Source: Pezicula radicicola
Taxonomy: Eukaryota > Ascomycota > Leotiomycetes > Helotiales > Dermateaceae
Length of the DNA stretch: 64,000 nucleotides
Direction of reading: 5' to 3'
Assembly: GCA_003008705.1 (NCBI GenBank)
Contig: PDUO01000008.1
Location: 620,001-684,000 of the forward strand
Below, one piece after another: positions 44,014 to 55,107 of the stretch (its first letter is position 1; each line of letters opens with the position of its first letter). The notes beneath the pieces are model-generated. The model saw nothing but the letters and a program-made list of their open reading frames with translations. It was not told the DNA's origin and searched no databases. The translations under genes and the position numbers were made by a program.

Positions 44014-45886
44014 ATGGTGGACAATTCGATAGAGCCCAAGGTCGGGGGGAGTCCGCAAATCAGCAGCTTGAGTGACTTCGATGAGAAAGTCACAAGTAAG
44101 AACGAAGTAGTCATCTCAGCAGATTCTGGTAACGACGAATCGAACTCTTCGAATCCTGGTTCTCCAAAGATAATTCCGGTTCCTTTGAAATGGAAGTTGG
44201 CTTCTATTCTTATGGTCTCGGCCATTGGTTTTGGATCCAATTGGAGCAGTGGTATCACTGGAGCTATGAAGTCGACGATCAAGAAGGAAATGAAAATCAA
44301 CAATACACAGTTCGCTCTCTTGGAAGCCAGTGAAGATTTCATGGTGACGGCTTTGATGCTAGTTAGTGGTATTGTAACAGACAGAATTGGAGGAGCTGGT
44401 AAGAACCAACCTATACAATTTCCAATTCACAACTAACACAGAATAGGTGCAATTCTCTACGGGAATCTAATCTTTACTGTTGGTTCAATCTTGGTAGCAG
44501 CAGCAACCCAAGTCCGTAATTATCATTTCATGGTAGGAGGCCGAGTTGTCCAAGCCTTCGGAGATATTGCTACACAGGTAGCCCAATACAAGATTTTCTC
44601 CTCCTGGTTCCCACCCAACCACGGATTCGCCTCAACACTCGGTCTCGAGCTCGGAATCGGTAAGATTGGAGCATTCGCCGGTAAGGCATCTGCCAACATC
44701 ATATCACAAAATACTGGAAACTTCGCCAACGTTTTCTGGACATCTGTCGGCATGAATATCTTCACCAACCTCATGACAGCCGGTTTCTACCTCTTCACCA
44801 GATACGCGAATAAGAAGTTTACAGCGATTCCGGATCCGGCTACTGGTGAGAAACTCACGGAGAAGAATGATAAGTTTGAGTTTAGGAAGGTTTTGGAGAT
44901 GCCGTGGGTATTTTGGTGTATCATGGCTTTTTCGTTGTTTGAAACTAGTACGGCCATTGTTTTTACGCAGAATGCTACGGAGTTGGCGGAGCAGAGACTT
45001 GGTGTTGATTCTATTGATGCTGGGTGGTATACTTCTTTAGTTCAATATGCTGGTATGTGATTTTCCCTGCCCCTCACTTATTACAGATACAATTACTAAC
45101 TTTCCTCAGGATTCTTCATTGTTCCACTTCTTGGCATATTTATTGATATTTGGGGTAATCGAATTTCAATTTGTAAGTTCTATACCCTATCTTACATACT
45201 TCCACACAAAGAAGCTTTACTAAGTGCTGCTCATATAGATGCATTCTGTGGATGCGGAGTCTTCGCAGCTATGTGTCTTGTAAATTGGACCACTTCAATA
45301 GCTGGAACATCCGCCTCCTTCGGTATCTACGCTTTCGCCTATTGTTTCGGTCCAACCTCCATAATCGATGGTATCCGAACTTCAATGTGGCATCAGTCAG
45401 TCTTCGGATCAGCTTACGCTCTTAAAATCACAATGAACAATGCGTAAGTTCTTTCTATTCTCTGCTACCTAAACCTCTCAATTTACCCTCCTGTTTCAAC
45501 CCCTCAACTAACTAACTCTTTTTTTCAAATGATATAGTATGAACATACTAGTCAGAGTAATAACAGGCGTAATCCAAGACGCAGACAACAATTCCTACGA
45601 CCGCGTAACAATAGTCTATGTCTTCCTATCAGCCTGCTCCATCGCCGTCGCTTTCTCTCTCATAATCCTCTCTACCATCTCTGTTGATTTAAGGAGATTG
45701 CAATGGACGAGGAAACAAAGGGTTGCGAATGGCCATGTTATTAATGAACGCAATAAGAGATTTCATGGTGAGAAGGGTGGGAGGAATAGGAAGATTAGCT
45801 TGGTTTGTGTGGCGGGGTTGGGACTTTTGGTTTTGGGGAGTTGGGTGGGGTACTTTTGGGGTGTTGCTACGGGGAATAATGGATAA
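44014..45886 (+). CDS. Major facilitator superfamily transporter
   Basis: Exons: 44014-44398, 44447-45052, 45110-45172, 45239-45443, 45538-45886; 535 aa. All introns are GT-AG. A 60-residue acidic/Ser-rich cytosolic N-terminus precedes about 12 hydrophobic segments. DRIGGAGAILYGNLIF at the TM2-TM3 loop corresponds to the MFS motif A region, and GGRVVQAFG follows in TM4. A basic C-terminal loop (WTRKQR) precedes the last TM. The general look is of the MFSD1-like/sugar-organic-anion branch, but the substrate is not predictable. The start is the ATG at 44014 (ACCATGG context); the upstream extension has only a GTG. Confidence 0.92.
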
Positions 45887-46771
45887 GAGGTTGGGTGGTT
45901 GTTGGGTGAAATGGGTTGGGGGTGATTGGTGATGCTGTATGTAATGAGTGGATGATGAGATTCATGAATGGATGGTGAATGAATATTGCATAGACTCTAA
46001 ATAGAGGAGTACTATGCTCTAAAATTCTATTGAAAAAGATACCAAACCCTATTTTCGTATTAAGAAATTAAGAAAAAACGATATCATGAACCTACACATT
46101 TTATAAAGTACAGAAATGCCATGTCCAAGCCTCAAAGTAATTTCGGGCGGAGGGTCTATAAAAGGACTGCTTGTAGGCATAAGAGTGTACTCTTCTTCGT
46201 TAGTCAGACAACTTATTGGGCCTAGCCGCATTTTGTTGTAAATGTATGACTAAGTGAAAAATCGTCAAATGCATGAAGTGGTAGTATATCAAGTAGGAGA
46301 TATTGTTAGTACAATAATTTCAGATAAATTTCTAAAAGTCACTAGACTCAAGTTACTAAAGTCTATAGACTTCCTTCGTGTTACTCTAATTACTAGTTGA
46401 TGTTAAAGGATTAACTTGACTAAGCCTAATCTAGGTAGAATTCTAAGTGAGTTCCTCAAGTTAAGCGCTAGTTGAAGTACATTACCTAGAGAAGTTATTA
46501 AAGTAGGCTACTTAACGGCAGGAAATTACCGACATCCGTTAGAACATTTTAAATAAGACTACCTAAGTATGCTGCTAAGTACCTAAGTGACTCATATGCT
46601 TCTTCTTAGCGCGACCTCTTTAGTTTTGGACTCAGCGTTCAAGTGCTATTTAAGCTGGCAGAAAACAATTCCCTCTCCTTAATCTCTTCACCAAAATACA
46701 ATACCGTGCCACTTAGCCTCACATTTACCTACTAGATCTCTCAATCACGAGAACTATCAGTCGAATCTGAT
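45887..46771. other. Intergenic, AT-rich with CTAAGT-type words
   Basis: Bases 46330-46610 contain many CTAAGT/ACTAG/CTTAAG words in no strict period, resembling the tracts at 53320-53440. Likely degenerate repeat DNA. No gene was seen. Confidence 0.35.
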
Positions 46772-47809
46772 ATGTCGTCAACCACTGCAAACTCCGAGAT
46801 CATTATAAGATCTCTATGTGGATTCGATAATTGGGCTAATAAATACCAGCGAACCGAGTCCGAAATGGCCATTATAGAAAAAGCCGATAATAACAATGTC
46901 GATCAAGAAGATTTTGGAGACCAGGTTGAGGATCTCTTTCGGGATATTTATTCCTCGTCGAATGCCGTCACAATAAATATGACGCCAGATGAGGACCTAT
47001 GGCTAGAAATCCAAAGAGCTATTGGATTTGAGCCTGGAATCAGTGACATAGACCGCGGTGTTATGAAAAGACCAAGGCCAGATCTTCTCAAAGCTATTTA
47101 CTTTCGCGCCAAGGTACAGAGTTCTGTCTTCACGGTCTTCATGCAATTAATTCAAGAAGGCCTTGTGTCAGGGAAAGTGCCGTTGGAAACACCGATGGAA
47201 CTCCGTAATTGTGAGCATGACGAGATCCGTGAGCTTATGCTTGCTCTTCGTAGCTTCAAGTTCCTCGGGGATATAAGTATGGATTATCCAAGTACTACTC
47301 CTTACTCAGGTCGGTATTTCATTGATGTTAGGGGTTATTACACACCTGTTCAATGGCTAGCTACCATGATCGTCCGTGGTTCCAATACACAAAATCTATG
47401 GACACTTATCGATCGAATGTCACTCTACGGAGAATTCGGGGACCTCGATGTTAAACGTCTCAGGGAACTTTGGCCTGAGAATCGTTTGATTCAGCTTAAT
47501 CCAACAGCTGGAGTCGAAAACGCTATGAATGTTCCAGCGGACTATACTGGTCCCTTTCCATATCTTACATGGTTGCTTCCTGTTCGATTAGGGGATGAGA
47601 ATCGTCGAGGGAATATTCACAGGAAATTTGAGCGTCGCTTTAAGAGGATTGAGTGGCTTTTCTTTGAGTATTTTAAGTTACCGGTTCATGCTGGACTACC
47701 GAATGAGGAATTACCGTGGGACTATATTGAGGATAAAAGTATTCCCTGGAGACAAGAAAGCTCTGGGGATGAGGAGGAAGTTTATATGAGTCAGTGTACG
47801 ACTAACTGA
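46772..47809 (+). CDS. Hypothetical protein, 345 aa
   Basis: A single uninterrupted ATG frame with normal amino-acid composition and an acidic N-terminal third (VDQEDFGDQVEDLFRDIY). It is rich in Trp and aromatic residues thereafter (TPDEDLWLEIQRAIGFEP, RYFIDVRGYYTPVQWLATMI, FPYLTWLLPVRLGDENRRGN, FERRFKRIEWLFFEYFKLP). It has no signal peptide, TM segment, known motif or zinc-binding pattern. Composition and length argue for a real gene; the family is not recognised. It sits alone between an AT-rich tract and a convergent dehydrogenase gene. Confidence 0.75.
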   Translation: MSSTTANSEIIIRSLCGFDNWANKYQRTESEMAIIEKADNNNVDQEDFGDQVEDLFRDIYSSSNAVTINMTPDEDLWLEIQRAIGFEPGISDIDRGVMKRPRPDLLKAIYFRAKVQSSVFTVFMQLIQEGLVSGKVPLETPMELRNCEHDEIRELMLALRSFKFLGDISMDYPSTTPYSGRYFIDVRGYYTPVQWLATMIVRGSNTQNLWTLIDRMSLYGEFGDLDVKRLRELWPENRLIQLNPTAGVENAMNVPADYTGPFPYLTWLLPVRLGDENRRGNIHRKFERRFKRIEWLFFEYFKLPVHAGLPNEELPWDYIEDKSIPWRQESSGDEEEVYMSQCTTN

Positions 47810-48262
47810 CATGTATGAGTTCTGAATCTGCGTAGGTGGGTGTCTACTATATTCTTAGGTAGATGGTAGAAGGCATCCTAAAAGGGTCAACCTTGGACGA
47901 TGTTGGAATAAATATACCAACCCTGTTTTGTATTTTAAAACCATGTAATTTGGACACGCAAAGCCAGTGATCTCAGCATATTAATTGGCATTCGTCTCGG
48001 AAATTCGGGTTCTTAGGCTTCTATAAAGTTTGGTTTTTTCTGTGTGGGGAATTATGCTCTTTGACTTTACTAGGTGTTCTTGAAAATCATCAGATCAGGT
48101 AATTCTAAAGAGGTGTCGTTTACTTCCACCTTAACCCCTCGCAACTCTTGCTGTTCCTTTACAGCAGCCAAATTTTCGGCACTGGTGCACTAACTTGAAG
48201 GTCATCGAAGTCTTGTTATGAGTGCTCAAAAATCATCGAAAACCCATAAGTGGTCAACTTTT
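47810..48262. other. Intergenic
   Basis: Convergent 3' region; nothing was seen. Confidence 0.4.
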
Positions 48263-49290
48263 CTACTTCCTCTCAGATGTTCCCAACGAGCTCTCCCACT
48301 CCTCATCACCCCCAATATACCGATAGATAACTCTCGAATCCAAATCCTTACACCTAGGATCCTCACTCGCCTGAGCATAAGTAGCCAATCCAGCCTCCCC
48401 AAGCATCAATTTAGCGCCGACTCTTTCCGCAGTCTCAACAGCCAACCCAAAATCCTTCTTCATTAACTGAACCTTAAATCCATTCTTATATCCATGACTA
48501 GCAGGTGCTTCAGGACAGATTCCGGGTACTGGATTCCATTTTGATCCTACACAACTCTGTGCTGTACTAGTACTGAAGATGTTTGCTAGGACTCTTGGAT
48601 CCATACCTGATCTCATACCGATGTTGAAGGCTTCTGCTGTTGCTATTGAGATGAGACCTGAGCAGTAGTTGTTGCATAATTTTGCTGTAAGGCCAAGGGA
48701 AGGACCACCGCATGGAAAGATTGAGGAACCTATCATTCCTAGTAGATCTTGCAGAATGCCGAGATTTGGATCGTCTTCTTTGCAGCCGAGCATGATTGTT
48801 AAACTTGCTTTTTGGGCTCCTAGTACTCCGCCTGATACGGGTGCGTCATAGAAGGATGCTGTGGGGTAAGCTTCTAGAACTTCTGTGCGTACTTTAAGCG
48901 ACGTCTCTGTGTCGATGGTTGAGCAGTCAATTAGGAGTTTTGATGAGAGATCTGCTGCAAGAACTCCGGTTTCTCGAGTGAGGTACACGGATCGAACGTG
49001 TGAGCCTTCTGGGACCATTGTCAAGACAATTTCCTAACTTAGATTAGTATCCAATTTCGAATGGGTTAGTATCTAATGATACATACAGCCTTGTCTGCAA
49101 CTTCTCTTGAGTCGGCACAAATATGAACCCGACCTTCATTTCCTTTTGCAATTCTCTCTAGCGCTTCTTTCGAAACATCAAAGACATACAGATTCGTGGA
49201 TAGAGGTAACTTTTTGATCAGGTTCTCAACCATTGGGAATCCCATAGCGCCTAGGCCAATAAATCCAATGCTATTGTACGTGTAAGACAT
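48263..49290 (-). CDS. 3-hydroxyisobutyrate dehydrogenase-like (beta-hydroxyacid DH)
   Basis: Exons (minus): 49290-49087, 49033-48263; 324 aa with one 53-nt GT-AG intron. The N-terminal Rossmann motif IGFIGLGAMGFPM is followed by VFDVSKEAL (Asp, NAD-type). LIDCSTIDTETS, the substrate loop DAPVSGGVLGAQKASLTIML and the catalytic Lys in GLTAKLCNNYCSGL are all in family order. KNGFKVQLMKKDFGLAVE closes the helical domain. The family oxidises beta-hydroxyacids (valine degradation, related tartronate or 4-hydroxybutyrate reductions). Ala-Gln-Lys in the GVxGAxxG loop departs from consensus, so the substrate may differ. The next gene on the same strand encodes an MBL hydrolase. Confidence 0.92.
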
Positions 49291-49612
49291 CCTTCAGATA
49301 AATTAGCGAGCAATCTAGAGGACTATGCGGGAGAAGCTGACTTACTTTGCTTGAGACAGTAAACTCTAATAAGGAACACCTCAGCACAATTATTCTGAAG
49401 CCAAATATTTGAATGTTCTCACATGTATTGCTACGATAGTCTACCACATGAATACGAAAAAAATGATGCGGGGTAATCATGACGTGGAGAGAGCTACACG
49501 TGATTTTGTACATTGAGAATAGCCGTATCTTTTACGAGATGCGTATAATACCAACTCACACTGACTATAGATGACAAGTGAGAATATAGTTAAAAACCCT
49601 AAAATTAAGGAT
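49291..49612. other. Intergenic
   Basis: Short upstream region of the dehydrogenase gene, which also serves as the 3' region of the MBL gene. Nothing else was seen. Confidence 0.4.
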
Positions 49613-50590
49613 TCAAAGTGAACCCGGAAATAATCTTTCCTTGTTTGCTTCACACCAAACCTCATCGTGAGCGAGAATTACCTCCACTTCAACACCGTCA
49701 CCTTCCTTTTGATCCTTCACCATATCTCTAACTATACGAATCGACTTCTCAGCAGCCTCCTTGTCAAAATGAATACATATCGTATCCCCTTCTTCGTCTT
49801 TCCAAGTCCCGATTTGTTTCTCTCCAGTCAACAGACGGATATCGTGACATATATCTCCGCCGAGATACAACCATTTCTTGGGTGAAACCCTACATAGCAG
49901 GTTGATATGTCCAGGTAAGTGTCCTGGAGTGTCAATCACATAAATAGAGCTATCTCCAAACAAGTCGATTGCGTTTTCAAAGAGACCCATAGGAGCCCAT
50001 TGCCAATCCACTGACTGTCTCTCACTCAAATACCCTTTCACTGGAAGTTCATAAGTTCTATCCTTCGGAAGCAAGTCTTTCTCAAAACATTGATGAGACC
50101 CTTTAGTTCCAGGTAATCCATGTTCAAGGACGTTCACTGCTCCAGGACCAACGATGAATGTTGAAGCCGGGAAATCCTCAGGGTCTCCGTGATGATCATA
50201 GTGAACGTGGCTAAGGAAAACAAAATCGATATCTTTGGGGTTCAATCCACCATCCGCTAGGGCTTTGGCAACACCCGGTCCTAGTTTGTATGGCTTTCGT
50301 CCATTTTCAAGGTGAGATTGTTGTTGAGGCAAATATTTGCTCAGTTCTGATCGAAGTCCAAGATCGAAAAGGATTCGATGTGGTTTTTCATTGCCTGGAG
50401 AAGAGGTTGTTGATGGCTGATGTTTAATTAGGAATGATAATGAAGGGACTGTTCTCCTAGCTTCGGGATCACTGGGTGCTACGAAGCACCAGTCTGGCAA
50501 TGTGATAAGGCCGGCGGGAATTGCCGAGACAGAAACGAAGGTCTGATTTTCTTGAGCTGGTGGAAGAAGAAAATGGACTGTCGACTCCAT
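49613..50590 (-). CDS. Metallo-beta-lactamase-fold hydrolase (lactonase-like)
   Basis: A single exon, 325 aa. The metal-binding motif SHVHYDHHGD (HxHxDH) lies mid-sequence. It is followed by IDTPGHLPGHINLL (third His), WLYLGGDICHD (bridging Asp) and VILAHDEVW (last His). RILFDLGLRSEL is the usual leading strand. This is the N-acyl-homoserine-lactonase/glyoxalase-II-like branch common in fungi. Exact activity is unknown, with lactone or thioester hydrolysis most likely. It has no signal peptide. It is divergent with homogentisate dioxygenase, 739 bp between starts. Confidence 0.92.
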   Translation of the reverse strand: MESTVHFLLPPAQENQTFVSVSAIPAGLITLPDWCFVAPSDPEARRTVPSLSFLIKHQPSTTSSPGNEKPHRILFDLGLRSELSKYLPQQQSHLENGRKPYKLGPGVAKALADGGLNPKDIDFVFLSHVHYDHHGDPEDFPASTFIVGPGAVNVLEHGLPGTKGSHQCFEKDLLPKDRTYELPVKGYLSERQSVDWQWAPMGLFENAIDLFGDSSIYVIDTPGHLPGHINLLCRVSPKKWLYLGGDICHDIRLLTGEKQIGTWKDEEGDTICIHFDKEAAEKSIRIVRDMVKDQKEGDGVEVEVILAHDEVWCEANKERLFPGSL

Positions 50591-51329
50591 AACTTTGGGT
50601 TACGCTTTTCTTGGTCAGAACTTAACAGTCAAGCTGTGCCGGAAGAGCGGCTTAATTGCTAAAGGGGCTCATTTCATTCGACGCATCAATTGCTTACCTG
50701 ACTATTATGTGACCACGGACCGTTGTGCCGGGTATAATGTTTTCCGACCTTTTGAGTTATTGAGCAGGTTGTTTCTCATGTGGAGTAGTGGAGGTCAACT
50801 GTATGCTTTTCTCGGCGAATACTGTAGTCGTCGGCTTACAGAGCTGCCTTTCGTACAAAACCCCACATGAAAAAGGAGAGTACCCCACATTGTCGCTTAA
50901 TGCTGAAAGCTCCTTGGCTTCCAGGAGGCGTCTCGGCGCTGACAGAAAGCTGACGACGCGGGTCTTCTGCCCCCACCACGGGATACTGCGGAAATCCTCC
51001 ATGATTTTAACTCGACTCACGACCGGGGTTACCCCATCCACATAGCCTACCACAATAGCAGAACCTCCACCTAAGTGCACCGCGTTATGGTCCGAAATAG
51101 TTACAACAAGCAAAAAAAGGAAGTCTAGCATGAGTAAACTTTCCCTGGTTCTCTGTCATCCATCATGCCCCGCCGATGTAGCACATTTTTGCAACTAAGT
51201 TTCAAGGGCGATGGTAGCCATAAAACCAACTCTAGCCTCCCTTTGTTCCCATGGCTCCGAGATTTCTCTCATTTAAGCATCGACACTTTTAATTGTTGTA
51301 CAACATCGTGAAGAAACATAGATCTCATC
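50591..51329. promoter_or_regulatory. Divergent upstream region of MBL and homogentisate dioxygenase genes
   Basis: No family-supported ORF was found. The 5' leaders of both genes are at the edges. A GC-richer island (about 50880-51050) with an antisense ORF is not convincing as a gene. Confidence 0.4.
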
Positions 51330-53094
51330 ATGCCTGCACAAACTGTACAACCCAAAGAATATCAGAACATCTTCCATTGGGCAGAGACCCAAAAGGACGG
51401 ATCAATTCCCTCTTATGCTGTACGAAAGAATGATCCATACACGGTACGTATTGCTGACTTGCATATGATCTCACATCTAACATCTAATATCCAATATCCG
51501 ATATCCAACCACATGTGCTAATTACCAAGATAGTATATGTGTGGTTTCAACAATCAGTATGTACAGTACAACGCAGCCACCAAACCCAGTCCCATGGTTA
51601 GAGGAAAGCATGCGAGATAAACGAATCTAACTTCAACGTCAGTTTCGAATCAGAAGCAATTCCCGGTACCATCCCTCAGGGTCAAAATAGTCCAAGATGC
51701 GTGAGATTTGGGCTTTACGCTGAGCAGATGACTGCTTCTGCTTTTGTTGCCCCGAGAGCCAGTAATAAGAATGCATGGTTATACAGAGCCAGACCTGCCG
51801 TCGCACACGAGGGTTTTGTAAGTGTGAAATCATTTCAACTGAGAATATTGTACTTACATACGTGATTTCGATAGACGGATCTGCCGGATAATGAAGATAT
51901 GGAAGCAAACTTTATGCCAATTAACCCAAAGGTCCATTTATCACCTACACAACTCGCCTGGCTTCCTTTCGACATCCCCAAAGATGAAGAAGTCGACTTT
52001 ATTGGTGGAATGAAGACTGTAGCTGGGTCAGGTGATCCAACACTCCGCGAAGGAATCGCAACTCATGTTTACATGGCCAACAAGAATATGCCACAAAAAG
52101 CATTTGTAAATTCGGATGGAGATTTCCTGATCGTTCCATCTCAAGGATCCTTGGATATCCAAACTGAATTCGGTCCACTTTTTGTTCAGCCTGGCGAGAT
52201 TGTCGTTATTCAGAGGGGTCAACGTTTCCGTGTTGATCTTCCTGATGGTCCTTCACGAGGATATATTCTTGAGGTCTGGGGTACCAATTTTGAACTCCCT
52301 GAACTCGGACCTTTGGGTGCGAATGGTCTTGCTAATTCTCGAGACTTTTTATGTCCGAAGGCTCAGTATGAAATTAAGAAGGAGAGGTGGGAGATCGTTT
52401 ATAAGCTGGGAGGGAAGTTTTTTGTGAGTACTCAGGGTCATTCTCCATTTGATGTTGTGGCATGGCATGGAAACTACGTAAGTCCCCCTTTTCAACTCAG
52501 GAGTATGCAGAACTGAAGCGTCAATAGGTGCCATACAAGTACGATCTCACCAAATTCGTCAACGTCGGTTCCATCTCAGTAGACCACATTGACCCGTCAA
52601 TATTCTGCGTCCTGACCGCCAAATCTCGCGATCCCACGGCTCCACTAGCCGACTTCCTAATCTTCTCCCCACGATGGGACGTAGCAAGTCATACATACAG
52701 ACCACCCTATTACCACCGCAACGTAGCATCAGAACTAATGGGATTAATCTACGGTGAATACGGCGGACGATCCGATGCCTTCCAACCAGGTGGAGTATCC
52801 TTCGAATGCGGTATGGTACCCCACGGAGTAGCATACGAAGAATTCAAAGCAGCAAGTGCCGAACCACCACCAGAAATGCAAATCTCCAAGAACTCAATTG
52901 CCTTTATGTTTGAGTCGAGTAGACCTTTCACGATTTCTGATTGGGCTTGGAACAGTGAGAAGAAACATGAACATGAGCCTAAGATGTGGGATAACCTTGT
53001 GGATAATTTTTCGAAGCATAAGGAGGAGATTGAGGAGATTATGGCTAAGATGGGGAAGTTGTCTACTAATGGTCATTCGAATGGGAAGGCTTAG
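51330..53094 (+). CDS. hmgA: Homogentisate 1,2-dioxygenase
   Basis: Exons: 51330-51443, 51534-51556, 51643-51817, 51875-52477, 52528-53094; 493 aa. Exon 2 is only 23 nt, and splicing gives YMCGFNNHFESEAIPGTIPQ, the conserved start of the family. Further hallmarks are GLYAEQMTASAFVAPRASNK, WLYRARP, DFLIVPSQGSLDIQTEFG, GYILEVWG, FFVSTQGHSPFDVVAWHGNY and the iron-site region PPYYHRNVASELMGLIYGEY. The enzyme opens the ring of homogentisate to maleylacetoacetate in Phe/Tyr catabolism. The fungal gene symbol is hmgA. The C-terminal tail (KHKEEIEEIMAKMGKL...) extends about 45 residues beyond the usual length. Fumarylacetoacetase and maleylacetoacetate isomerase, often neighbours in aspergilli, are not in this window. 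Confidence 0.95.
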
Positions 53095-53802
53095 GTGATG
53101 GGTTTCAGTTGTTGTTGGGGTTTGGTGGTTTGGAGACGTTGAGTGTGGGTGAATTTAGCGGATTTTGTATTTCTTTACGTATATGACTTTGTGCTATTGA
53201 AATGCTGCTATGAAAGACATCTCTTGGAAATGGCTCTGTGAAGAGTTACCTAGGTAAGCGAGGAGAACCTGAATGTTACCTGTTATATCACATGGCCCAA
53301 CCATTCTTCACTTTTGACTTAGTTTTACATCTTCCTTTACTTTATAATTTAACACGAAGCAATTGATTAGCTATAAGATTTCTACTATTACCGAAGACCT
53401 ACTATGATCTTAAAACTTAGCTCCTTAAGAACTAAGTGAAGAGCTTCAGGACGGTCGCTTATTCAACCAAGCCAAAACTCACCAAATCTTTGAAGGAAAC
53501 ATAAAAGTATACGATGGAACCGAATGAGCTGGTAATGCTTTTGATTCCAGATATGTATATATGTAATGCCCCAAACCAGAAGCGAGCGAACTAGTTATTT
53601 ACAGGTAACAATCTTTCCCAAACTCCAAAAACACCAGCCTTTCTCTTTTTTTGTCTTCCATCTTTTCAAATACTTTCCAACATATAAAACCACGCCAAAC
53701 AGGAAATCTTGGAGATAACAGTCAAGGAAATACGTCTTATCATACACCATTCTCTTCCTAATCCATCCCGAGCTTATGTGTCGGAACTATGTGTCGAAAA
53801 TC
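53095..53802. other. Intergenic
   Basis: Convergent 3' region with an AT-rich stretch at 53310-53440. Nothing was recognised. Confidence 0.4.
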
Positions 53803-55107
53803 TTAAGCGCTAGTTGGAGCTGGGCCTTGGATAGAGGTGAATCCGCTGGGTGGGGTACCAGAGGGTACGGGGCCTGAAGGAGCCCCTGATGGAGGAGCTT
53901 GCTGTGCACCAGTACCGGTAGGGCGTACGCCAGTACCAGATGGAGGTGGCCCGCTGAAAGTGCCAGTTGGCTGAGGTGGAGGAAGAGATGAGCTGGCTTG
54001 ACGAGCTTTTACGTCAGCGGCGTCTGAAGGAAGGCCAGTTGGTGCGCCAGAAGGAGCAGGACCAGTTGGAGTTCCTGATGGAGGAGTTCCTGATGGGGGT
54101 GCTTGCTGTGCACCAGTACCGGTAGGGCGTACACCAGTACCAGATGGGGGTGGGCCGCTGAAAGTTCCGGTGGGCTTGGATGGTGGTAGAGATGAGCTTT
54201 CTTGACGAGCCTTTACGTTGGCGCTTGAAGGGAGGTCAGTGGGAGCTGGCCCAGATCCTGGGGTACCGCTAGGAGGGGTGCCGCTAGGAGCTCCTGAAGG
54301 TGGGGGACCAGTGGGGGTTCCAGATGGGGGAGCTTGCATTGCGCCGGTACCACTTGGAGGTGGCCCGCTGAAAGATCCAGTTGGCTTAGATGGTGGCAGA
54401 GATGAGCTTTCCTGACGAGCCTTTACGTTGGCGCTTGAAGGCAGGCCGCTAGGAGGGGCGCCTGATGGAGCGGCGCCTGAAGGGGGGGGGCCTGATGGAG
54501 CAGCCCCCGAAGGAGGAGCGCCAGTTCCCGAAGGAGGTGCTTGAAATGCACCTGTGCCAGTTGGAGGTGCGCCAGTACCAGATGGAGGTGGACCGCTGAA
54601 TGACCCAGTTGGCTTTGGAGGCAGAGACGAGCTTTCTTGACGAGCCTTTACGTTGGCACTTGAAGGCAGGCCGCTAGGAGGGGCGCCTGACGGAGCGGCG
54701 CCTGAAGGAGGGGGGCCTGATGGAGCAGCGCCTGATGGAGGAGTATCTGAAGGCGGTGCTTGCATTGCATTGCCGGTACCAGAAGGTGGTGGACCACTGA
54801 AAGATCCGGTAGGCTTGGGTGGGAGGGACGAACTCTCTTGACGTGCTTTGAGATCAGTTGGAGCTGGGGCTCCGCTTGACAATTGGTTGGGTGGAAGTCC
54901 GGTAGGGCTGCCGCTTGGTGCTGGGCCTGTAGGTACTGGGCCTGTTGGTGCTGGGCCCGACTGTATCATGGACCCGCTTGGGGGAGCACCCGAAGGAAGC
55001 GATGGTGGTGAACCAGAAAGGGCTGAAGAGGCCAAAGGCGCTCCATCGATAGGTAAACCGGCGCAAAAGAGGAGGATGAGAGAAGCGATGTGGGCGTTAA
55101 ACTGCAT
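53803..55107 (-). CDS. Secreted Pro/Ser/Gly repeat protein with five KARQ repeats
   Basis: A single exon, 434 aa. The ATG at 55107 gives a signal peptide MQFNAHIASLILLFCAGLPI; the open frame upstream is leader. After an 85-residue Pro/Ser/Gly spacer come five repeats of 66-75 residues, each headed by KARQESSSLPP (last copy KARQASSSLPP). PTG(S/T)FSGPPPSGTG follows, then variable runs of PPSG/APSG/PTG. Most are introduced by LPSSANV or LPSDAADV just before KARQ. The regular basic sites before Gln recall fungal precursors cut in the Golgi (Kex2-processed repeat proteins, repellents), although KAR is not a classical KR site. There is almost no Cys, Tyr or Trp in the repeats. Alternatively it is a non-processed, O-glycosylated cell-wall or mucin-like protein. 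Length variation between strains is expected. Confidence 0.85.
   Translation of the reverse strand: MQFNAHIASLILLFCAGLPIDGAPLASSALSGSPPSLPSGAPPSGSMIQSGPAPTGPVPTGPAPSGSPTGLPPNQLSSGAPAPTDLKARQESSSLPPKPTGSFSGPPPSGTGNAMQAPPSDTPPSGAAPSGPPPSGAAPSGAPPSGLPSSANVKARQESSSLPPKPTGSFSGPPPSGTGAPPTGTGAFQAPPSGTGAPPSGAAPSGPPPSGAAPSGAPPSGLPSSANVKARQESSSLPPSKPTGSFSGPPPSGTGAMQAPPSGTPTGPPPSGAPSGTPPSGTPGSGPAPTDLPSSANVKARQESSSLPPSKPTGTFSGPPPSGTGVRPTGTGAQQAPPSGTPPSGTPTGPAPSGAPTGLPSDAADVKARQASSSLPPPQPTGTFSGPPPSGTGVRPTGTGAQQAPPSGAPSGPVPSGTPPSGFTSIQGPAPTSA
54482..54492. repeat. Poly-G run inside the repeat gene
   Basis: A run of about nine G on the plus strand (CCC codons on the coding strand). The frame remains open through it, but such runs are slip-prone. 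Confidence 0.8.

Noticed and set aside
50757..51131. 124-codon minus-strand ORF between the MBL and dioxygenase genes
   Set aside because: It sits in the shared promoter region and shows no family features.
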